NCBI GenBank assembly: GCA_027625915.1
Contig: JANTQA010000015.1
Span: 7,159,001 to 7,223,000, forward strand
DNA length: 64,000 nt
Direction of reading: 5' to 3'
Origin: Anaeramoeba flamelloides
Lineage: Eukaryota; Metamonada; Anaeramoebidae
The position numbers were made by a program, and so were the translations under genes. The notes below the pieces were generated by a model, which saw only the letters and a program-made list of their open reading frames with translations, was not told where the DNA came from and searched no databases. Of this stretch, positions 49,317 through 59,100 are shown piece by piece; position 1 is the stretch's first letter; each line of letters begins with the position of its first letter.

Positions 49317-52300
49317 TTAATTCATTTGAGTAGGGACAATTGCTATTTTATCTTCACGACCAAATAAAACAATTATAATTAAACATTTTTGAGGTATATT
49401 TTCAAAGGCAATTGGGAACCAAGAAGATTTTTGTTTTTTTTTCAGTTTTTTTTTTTTGGAAGGCTTTTGAATGATATTATATTTTATAATTCTTTCGAAA
49501 AAGTCGATCCACATTTCAACTATTGATCCTTCTGAAGCCACCTGTCCGTAATCTGTTTGCTTTCCATCTTGTATTTTGCAAGCTTTACCGCAATCAAATA
49601 ATAGGGCGCCCTTCACTGCTGATTCCAGGTCTATTGCTGAATCGCATATTCCGATTTGTAAAGAGGTAGTTTTGGATTTTTTTTTTTTAATTCTAAATTG
49701 GAAATGATAGATTCTTTTACCAAACAATTGCGTAGCGCCAGTAACATAATGGGGATTATTATCGATGTCCCAACAATTTTCAACCGTTCGACCAAAATTT
49801 GACAATTTTACTAATTCTCCAGACTCATTTTTATTTTTACCATCATTATCACCAAATATATCATCAATGTCCATGGGTTTTTTAGTTTCTTTCTTTTCAT
49901 CATCATTATCATCAAAATAATTATGGATGTATTCAAAGGTGTCTTCATGGTTACCTATTTGAACTTTAAATGGCGATCCTTTTATTGGATTGTTCTTAAC
50001 CTTGAATTCAAAACTGCCTTTGTTTTCTATTTTCAAGCTAAATTCGCCTAGCCATAATCCATTTTTATTTTCGACCTTCTCCATCTCAATCTCCCTCGTA
50101 CTCTTTCCGTCGTGTAAGACACAACTAATATTTAAATCTTCCTTCACATCGATGGGGTTCCCTTCAAAATCTTTAAGAAGAAATTGTACGGGGTATTTTG
50201 TATTCTCAACGATGACTTCATCATAGATAAATTCAGAATTTTCGAGATCATATGGTGGCTTTACTTCTATTTGGAAAACTGGCTTTCCTGTTTTTGAATT
50301 TAAAATTGGTTCGTTATTGATCGTTATGGTAATTTTATGAATCCCAATAATTTTTGGCTGTGCTGTTATATAAAATTTCCCATTATTCATTCCTTGTCGG
50401 AATTTGTATTTATTAAAAATATCGCCAGTTGGCGTTTGCCAATTAATTTTGATTTCAGGATAAATATTGGTTTCAATTGGTTTCTTATTCTCATCTCTTA
50501 AACTGATAACTAATTGAGTGAAATGCCCAATAGGCACAAATTCTGGTACATTGAATATGGTTTTGGCAATGTCAAATGGGAATTCTAATGTTAAATCAGA
50601 TAATGACTGTACCTGTGTTTGGATAGGATAATCAAGCAAAAAATCAAAAAATCCTATAATATAGAGTGTGTTTGTGATATTTTTTTTTTTTTTATTTATT
50701 TTATTTGTTGAATTTATTGGGTTAAATAATTATGAAAAAAGAATAAACAAATAAAAATTAATATATACAAGATAAGAAGTTTTTTTAAAAAAATTATTTC
50801 TTAAATTAAAAAAAACCTAGGCACTCTAATACTTGAAGGTACTTTCCGTTAGGTTTTCTTGAGTTTTCTGTTTATTTGGAAAATCAATAGATTTTCGTTA
50901 GGTTTTTTTTACTTTTCGAAATAAACCGAAAATTTATTAAAATTTTCTGTTTATTTCAAAAAGTAAAAAAAACTTAGAACACTTCACAAACAAAACAGAA
51001 AACCTCAAGAAAACCCAGGCACTTGACGCCACTATATGGTACTTCCTGAAACTCTAAAATTGTATTTCGAGTTTTTTTTAAAAAAAAGCTATTTTTCCAA
51101 TATTTAAATACAAAAGAAAAATCATTAAATGATAAATGATGGATATTATTCGGAAATAATTATATTAACACTGTAATCAACTCTTTATTGTTGTTTGACA
51201 GTATAATAAAAACAACGAATTAAATATGCTCTTATCATGTATATTTTTTCACATTTTAAACATAGAAGGACAAGTTATTTTTTTTTGAAAAAAAGATAGT
51301 ATGGTAAATATTTAGCATATAGGGTAAATTGATTTTTTTTATCACACTTTCGTCTAATTCGTTGGTGTATGTGCTTAATTATTGCGATGTAGGATAAATT
51401 GACTGATTTTTTCAATTTATTTTATCTCAAGTATGAGACATTTTCTTGTTTTTTTTTAGATTGCCACATAAAATAAATTTCGGATTCATAAAGGTAGATC
51501 ACGAATACGTCAAAACGAAATATAAGGTTTTTTTTGAATTCATCAGTGTTTGGATTTAAGTTACTTTTACAAATATTTAAAGCTTTTTTAAAAAAATTTC
51601 AGAGGGATCTTTTTCAAAAGTTGGTATTAATTGAGAATTATTCAAAAATTAAGAAATTATCTTTTCAATTTTTCTTATTTTGTTGAAAAAAAGGAATTTT
51701 CCATTATTGAAAATTAATTTTTTGACAAATAAAAAAACTTTTGTTTTTACAATTCATACACTTGGGTCTTGTTTTGTTTTAATTTTTTTTTTTTGTTCAA
51801 AAAAGAGATATTAAATCCCCAAATAGCAGAAATTTACTGTTTTTTCTTTCTTCTTTCTCAGCAACTACTACACATGTGTAAAAAATGATTTCTTAATTTT
51901 TCATTATTTTTTGTTAAAATTGTAGTTTTTCATTAACTGTGATGCTTTTCTGGGTATGCGTACAAGCCAAGAGGAGTTAGTCAATATACCCAATGTTTTA
52001 AAATGACAATCAGTTCCATTTATTAAACGATTGGAGATGTTTGGGTTTGTTTGAATATGAAAAAAGTATTTTCGATTTTCTTTTGACGTTTCAACCCCAA
52101 ATCATCTTTCTTTCCTTTTTTAATGGAATAGAATGCCATTTTAAAACATTGGGTATATTGACTAACTCCTCTTGGCTTGTACGCATACCCAGAAAAGCAT
52201 CACAGTTAATGAAAAACTACAATTTTAACAAAAAATAATGAAAAATTAAGAAATCATTTTTGCACGTGTGTACTAAATTCAAAAAAATGTAAAAAAATTT

Positions 52301-53039
52301 TTTTAGTTCAATTTCCTTTTCTCTAAATCCTGATAATTCCATCTTTCAAACCATTTCTTTTAAAAGATCAACTTTTTGATAAAGTTTCTTTGTATTTAAA
52401 CAAATAAAAGTCTTTTTTCAAAGTGTTTTAATAAGACAGCACACTTTGGAAATTCAAGTAAAAAGTTGAAAACATTTTTGTGTATTTGTCTGTATTTAAA
52501 AGGAGATTTAATTTCTTCATCTTTGGAGAAAAGATAAAGTGTACTATTATTGATAATATCTCAATAAATAGACCCATATTTTAAAATTGTTAAACCTAGG
52601 AGAGTGATTTTTAATGTTGTTAATTAATATTTCAGTTGATAATTTACAATCTGATTTATAATGATCAAAAAAACGAAAGTGAAACACACTTATGTAAAAT
52701 TAAAAGTATGGTTTGATTTTTTTTTCGACAATTGTTACATAAAGTTATCAATCGAGGAGCCTGTAAAAGGGTAAAAAGATTGAGTAGTTTTTGTTGATGG
52801 GTTTGGTTGAAAAACTTTTTTGTTCATCTTTTTTTTAACTACCTTCGTTTATGATTTTTAAAAATTGTTTTTTTTTGAGATCTTTCTTTTGACAGTTCAT
52901 CCATTTTCAAAAGTGAGGATGAAAAGTTTTCAAAAGAGTTGCTCAAACTGTTTTATTTACTTTCTTAAACATCTGAGTAACAACTTTCGAAAGTTTTTGG
53001 ATACTCTTTTTCAGAAATGACTGAAAACCTTGTTTTTTG

Positions 53040-53081
<42 letters not shown>

Positions 53082-53800
53082 ATATTACCCATCGAGGTGA
53101 TTTTGCTTTGTTCTGAAAGGTTTTGAAGTTTCTGTAGATCAATATTCTGGATTTCATTATAGTAGTATACACTAGCACGTATGTCTCCTTTCTCTTTTGC
53201 TTCTATTGCCTTGTTTATTATGGTGGTATAATTTTTTAAGGTTTTTTGCATTTCTTTCCAGATCCCCCCAAGCTCGTTAATTGTTTTAATTTTGTTTTTC
53301 GAGATTTGTTCGGCTTGTTGTGTAATTTCTAACTTCTTGTTGTTTACAAGATCTGTAAGGGTGTCAAACATAAATTTGATTCTTGAAAGGGTACGTATTT
53401 TTTCTCTTTTAATTTCCTTTATCAAATCGTCGATCCTTTCGATAAACATTTTACAACTGAGGATAAGTTTGTAGGCCTCTTTTTGCTTTAAGGCTAGCTG
53501 TGTTTTTAATTTGTCATGGATTTCTGTAACTTGATAAGTTTTGTGACCAGTATGATTATCAGCACACAGCGGACAAATTAGCCTGTCACAATCACAGCAG
53601 AGTATCTCGTTTAAACGAAAGTGGGTGCTACAGATGATGATCTTTGTGTCTGTTTCCTCACCAATTTCATAAACCTCGTGTCCTTCTTTAGAATGCTCTT
53701 CGGTATGGGTTTCACAGTAGAGTTTGTTACACACTTTACAAAAACTGGTGGGTGGTTCCTTTTTACAAACAGAGCATTTGTCAATTGGAAGGTTTGTCAT
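49317..53800 (-). CDS. B-box / coiled-coil / filamin / SPRY-like protein (2 exons)
   Basis: Exon 1 is 53089-53800 and exon 2 is 49317-50653; about 682 residues. ATG at 53800 is chosen; an upstream TTG is not needed. Donor G|GTAATA (53088) and acceptor TATAG join in phase 1. There is no RING. Two B-box zinc folds are at residues 9-42 (CSVC...FCKVCNKLYC...H) and 52-83 (CSTH...CDCDRLICPLCADNHTGH), then a coiled coil at about 84-190. Exon 2 holds a first filamin-like Ig domain (about 265-375), a second with the typical ending GSPFKVQIG (about 380-475), an acidic linker, and a SPRY/B30.2-like domain (about 520-680; LQIGICDS, FDCGKACK, IVEMWIDFFERIIKYNI). This is TRIM-like architecture lacking the ligase ring, as in adaptors that bind partners through filamin and SPRY surfaces. 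The target is unknown. The SPRY call is weaker than the B-box and filamin calls. Confidence 0.83.
50820..51050. repeat. Inverted-repeat element (relative at 62950-63195)
   Basis: Outer arms GGTTTTCTTGAGTTTTCTG and GAAAACCTCAAGAAAACCC, with an inner palindrome AAATAAACCGAAAATTTAT. It aligns directly with 62950-63195 across TTTATTTGGAAAATCAATAG and AAAATTTATTAAAATTTTCTG. Confidence 0.6.
51871..52270. mobile_element. 400-bp foldback MITE with about 135-base arms
   Basis: Starts CACATGTGTAAAAAATGATTTC and ends with the complement GAAATCATTTTTGCACGTGTG. The arms are nearly identical, including GGGTATGCGTACAAGCCAAG. The element is flanked on both sides by TACTA, either a 5-bp duplication or a TA duplication with chance extension. 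It lies in the intron of the B-box gene. Confidence 0.82.
53045..53079. repeat. Poly(A/T) run just inside the B-box gene donor
   Basis: About 35 A on the plus strand, that is U in the pre-mRNA, starting about ten bases after the 5' splice site. Any reading frame passing through it is only Phe or Lys homopolymer. Confidence 0.85.
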
Positions 53801-54189
53801 TTTGTAGTTCAAAAAAGTGATGATCTTTGTGAAAAAGAAGAAAAAAAATGGAAATAATTATTTCAAAATAATTGTCAAGTTCACATTTCAAATTGTTATT
53901 TCAAAGCGTTGTTTGTTTGAGAATCATCAAAAACAAAAAAAAAATTTTCCACATATTTTTTCAATCTTTTATCTGGAAAAAGAAAGATGTTTTGAACTTT
54001 CGAAAGAAAAAAGTGCGTTTTAATTATTTCAAGGGTTACAACTACAAAACAATTCAAAAAAAGTCATAGGGTTCTTGAAAATTACTTTTTGAAATAAAAA
54101 ACTTTCTTTTTTTTACAAGCAATTGAAAATCAAATTGTAATATTGTTCATAAATAGTATTTGTCTTGGATTTTGGTGAAGAAGTGTCAA

Positions 54190-54840
54190 TAAAGATCTAG
54201 TAACTTACATGAATTTGATCCTTATTCAAGAAGTGGCTGATAACAGAAAAAGTGTATTGTGAAATTTTACAAATTCAAATAACAAAAAAAATTTACATTG
54301 GATTTAGGTTAATTTCAAAAAATTTAATGAATAAAAATAAGTTTTAAAGATTCTATTTTTAAAACAAAAATATTGTAAAAAAAATTACTCTCTTTCTTTT
54401 TGAAAATTTCGAAATGATTAAAAAATCTTTAAAGTAAAATCAAATTTTTTTCTTCAATACACCATCGGTTGATTTAATTTAATCCAAAATTGGGTAGATT
54501 CTGTCACCTTCTAAATTTAAAAAGTAAGGATTGTTAAATATTCTTTCGCTAAAAATAACTCATTTGAGAAAATAAAACTTATTGAAAAATAAAAAACATA
54601 ATCTTTGAAATCTTTTGAAAAAGCTATTGAGAGACACTTCAAAACTTACACAATTGTTTTCAAAATTATATATTTCAAACCATTCTAATCAGAAATTGAG
54701 TCTACTCTTTGGAACATATGTTCTCAAAATGTACTCTTTTTTGATTGCTGATTTTTGAGATCGATAGTACATTACCTTTTGGGGAGTTTAAAATTGTTAT
54801 TAGCTACTAGATTGATTCCAAAAAAAGTTTATTCAGTAGG
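54190..54840 (-). mobile_element. TTAA-family element, copy 5 (inverted, heavily decayed)
   Basis: Recognised by landmarks in the right order on the minus strand: CTTATTCAAGAAGTGG, GTATTGTGAAAT, GAGAGACACTTCAAAAC, CAATTGTTTTCAAAAT, AATTGAGTCTACTCTTTGG and TTTTGAGATCGAT. Both ends are lost; limits are approximate. Confidence 0.5.
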
Positions 54841-55074
54841 TAAAAAATGTTTGTAGTAAATTGAATCATTTTTTAATTTTGCAAAAACAAATGAATTTTT
54901 GAACGATTTTAATAGGTGAAATAAATTTAAGGTACCAATACTTTAATTAATTAAAAGTACACACCGTCACTAGTATAAATAATTCTCCAGAACCCCTTGA
55001 TAGTTCTGTTAAAAGCAGTCCCTTCTATCTTGATATCGTAATATTTTAAATAATAAATGTGAAAAAAAAATCAC

Positions 55075-55165
55075 ATCCTTTTCCTTTTCCTTTTCCTTTT
55101 ACTTTTCCTTTTCCTTTTCCCTTTCCTTTTCCTTTTACTTTTCCTTTTACTTTTACTTTTCCTTT
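55075..55165. repeat. (CCTTTT)n pyrimidine tract
   Basis: About fifteen hexamer units CCTTTT with some ACTTTT variants; an all-pyrimidine strand over about 90 bases interrupted by single A. Confidence 0.85.
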
Positions 55166-55942
55166 TTTTTTAATTGCGTATTCTAAGAAAATAGCATGTA
55201 ATTATTGATCTCTATTTATTTGTTTTTGAAAATTAAAAATGGGGAAAAGAGTAAAACATTTTGGGTGTGCTAATGAGATAAAATTGGAGGTATCTTACAA
55301 TTATTAAAAAAAGAAAAGATAAAGGAAATTTTATCCAATTTAGATTCCAAACAACAGTATTGTTCGAAAAATTTTAAAGTGGTAATAGGTTTGTTTGTTC
55401 TTAAAAAAGTTTCCAATTTTGTATAAATAGTTATTAGACAAAATTCTTTTAAAATGTTAATAATTTTCAAAGTATTTACCAGCAAATGATTTTAATTAAT
55501 TTCTCTTTATTTTGGTGAATTTTGTCATAGCATTTAGGATATTCCTGAATTCCATGACCCCCCCCATTTAGTTTTTTCAGTATACTCTAAGAAAGGTTAA
55601 CTCTTTTTTTTTCACAAACTAAGAAATCTTGTAAAAAAAAAAAAAAAGATCCTTTAAACCAAAAATTATTCTAAACTTCATTTCACTTCAAGTTAAACGG
55701 CCAAAAATGAAAAATTCAATTTTTGTTTCTAATATCAACCAATATAAGATTATGAAGAAGGAAGAGAAATAATAGCCCTCATATTAGAGTTGGTATTTAT
55801 TTTTATTTACATTTTAATAATGATTTAAAATAGAAAGTATTTCTCTAATAAATGAAAAATAAAAAATAAATTTGTTATTTTTTTTTATTTTTATTTTAAT
55901 TCTAATAATATATCACCCTTAGTTGATATTTTATTATATGTT

Positions 55943-56114
<172 letters not shown>

Positions 56115-56125
56115 GATTGTTTTGA

Positions 56126-59100
56126 TTATTTTACTTCTTCTGATTCTAAACTTTTTTCATCTTTCACTTCTATAATTTCCTCCAATTCATCATTTTTCGA
56201 ATTATTTTCATTTTTTTGTAATTCCAAGATTTTTTTTTTTCTCATTTCTTTGATATTTTCACTAATTAAGATTTTTAATTCGGATGCAATTTTTTTTGAA
56301 ATATCTTTTGATAAATACAAGAACCCATAAAATCTAATATTTTGTTTTTCCCCTTGGACAATCCTTTTCTTCTGAAAAATAATTGAGACATTGCCATCCT
56401 TATTTGTTTTTAAGATAACATGCGGACATTTTTGTAATTCCCAAACAAATAAATGGGGATCTAATACAACAGATTCAAAAATTTCCGGCGAGGAGTAACT
56501 TAAAGCCTTTTTATCTGTTAAAACGTAAATAAATTCCTTGCTTTGAAGAACAATTTTGACTAATTTTTGTCCAATTTTAAAATCAATTATCAAAAGCCCA
56601 GGGCTAAAATATGGAATCATTTCGTTGTCTAAGTCCAATATGTAGAATAGTAAATCGAACAGTTTTTAAAGAAAATATTTTAAAGATAATGTAAAAAAAT
56701 AAAGAAAGAATATGGGATATGATAGAATTTTTAGTAATTGGGATACGTAATGGTTTAAACATGAAAAAATTAAATAATTATTAAAAAAATATTTTTTTAA
56801 TTTTTTTCCATTTTTCCCCCCTGTCTGAATTTTCTTTATATTTGGAAGAAGAGTTACAAAGGAAAAAGATCAAGTGGCCACTTGCTAATACTGAGACACT
56901 GAAACACGAAAGTATGAACAACTTGAAAATAAAATTGAAAATAGCAAAGGCTAAAAATATCAAAGGTTTAAAGGGATTTAGACCAAAAAGAAAAAAGAAA
57001 TTACAACAATTAAACAACGATCCCCAAATAAACATTCATGATCGACTATCAAACTAAATAAATTAAAAGTATCGTGAGTGTGATTTTAGGTGTTCTTATT
57101 TAAAGATAGTATTAGTTTTTGATTTTGATTTTTTTTTACTTTTTTACTCCTTATAAAATTTCCTTCTTTTCGTTTTTCTTTTTTCTTTTCTTTTCAAAAT
57201 TAACTTTTCAATTTTTTATTTTTGCTTTTTAAACATAATAAAAAAATTTGGGTATGTCTTTCCCTTGAATAACCGTGAAATATATGATTTTATGTCTAAA
57301 AAATTCCTTTGAGAAAATTTAAGTAAAAGGGCATTTAGAGTGTCATTTAAATTATGTCAATAATAAAAAAAAAAAAAAAAAAAGGATTTTTATTTTATTG
57401 GGTATGTAATATAAATTATTGTCATGTAAGATCTAACTCTTATAATGCTTTTTATATAGGTATCCTTTTTTGGTCATTTTTATTTCTTAAATATTATCTT
57501 GAGAATATTTTTTGTAGGTAGGTAAAAACTTTATTTTTTTCAATATGTTCTTGAAAAAATTAAAATAATTACTTTGAGTTTTGGTTTTTTTCTTTTAAAT
57601 TTTAAGGGTCGGGCCATTACAACGAAAAATAAATTTTGAAATTGAAAAAAAAATAATTTGTAATTTTTATAAGTGCCTAATAACAATCAAAAACTAATCA
57701 AGTGACGCAAGATCGAATAAAAAAATCAACAATGAAAAATTAGGATATACTCAAAACCAAGAAAAAAGTGCCAAAGCGTGTCACTCAATTTCCAATTTGA
57801 ATGGTTAGAATTTATTATTTTGAAAACAATTGTGTTGATTTTGATGTTTCTCTCTTTGACTTTTTTTTAGATCTCGAAATTTTTTTTTTTTTTTTTCATT
57901 TCTCAATTGAGTCATTTTGACAAAAATGTAACAAAAGCCTTACAATTTACAAATATAAATAGGTTTACCAAATGACTACAGACAACTATAAATTGAATTG
58001 AATCGATTTTGTAATTAAAGAAAACAATTTGACTCCCTGCTGAAGAAATTTAAGCATGTGTAAATATAAAATTTGAAAAAGATTGGATTTTTTTCTCTAA
58101 ATTTTAATGTTTGAATTTTTGAATGCTTTTAATTTTTTTTTGATTGAATTTTTTGTCAATGATATACGTGATTTTTTTTTTATTTGAATTTTGTCATTGA
58201 GATCCCTTTAACTTGTTGTTTTTTTAAAATTTTAATTTTTGATATTGAGTAATACTTTGAATATTTTTTTTGTAAATTTGATTTTTTGTTTTTTTAACAA
58301 ACTTAAAATTTTTAGAATATTTTGCAATATCTTTTTTAATTCATGATAAAGTTTAAACAATCGTGATTATTTTGATAAAATCGCAATTATCAATAATATC
58401 CCGTTAATATCACAAAATGCCATGTTATTATCACAAATCGCGATAATTGTCTAAAAATAGTGATAAATGTCAAAATATTGTGATAAAAATTTAATCGCAA
58501 TATAATAGTTGATGAGGATTTTATGATAATTCAACAATATTTTTTAAAAAGCAAATTTTTTCTTTGATCAAAAAACAGATTAGGTGAAACAAAATAATTC
58601 TTTTAAAAAACAATTAAAAAGATTATTCAATCAAAGATCAAAGAGTCTTTGCTGTATTTTGTTTTGATTTACATTAACATGTCGATCAATCCTTTAGGCC
58701 AATATCAATAGGAACTAAAGGTAAATAATAGTTTCTCAGTCTATCGTGTTAGTTATAAATTTCTATGAATAAATTATTCTTCTAAAACAACCAATCCTTT
58801 ACATACATTCTTTAAAGAATGTTTGCTATAGCTTACAACATTTTTCAATATTCTCAAAAAGTTTAAAGGGGTATGAGAACTTTTCAAAAGCTTTCACAAC
58901 AACCTAACCACATCACCACTAATTATTAAGATTCTTCAACACTTGTTTTCTACTTTTAATTTTTTTTTTTTCTTATCTTGGTATTGTACAGAAAGAACAA
59001 CTAGATTTTGAAGGTTTTTTTTTTGATCGATCACCAATAAGAAGGAAAATTCCTCTTTATTCTTTTTGGTTATTTAATTTGTGAAGGTAATAACTCCATT

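Larger units (their letters stand above)
50654..53088 (-). other. 2.4-kb intron of the B-box/filamin gene
   Basis: Begins GTAATATAA and then about 35 T on the coding strand (A run 53045-53079), and ends TATAG. It contains a foldback MITE (51871-52270) and a repeat (50820-51050). No further exon is supported. Confidence 0.8.

Noticed and set aside
52943-53088. Reading B-box gene exon 1 through into a poly-Phe run and QSFLKKSIQKLSKVVTQMF
   Set aside because: A phase-correct donor at 53088 leads to a filamin exon, and the poly-Phe is the translation of an intronic U tract.
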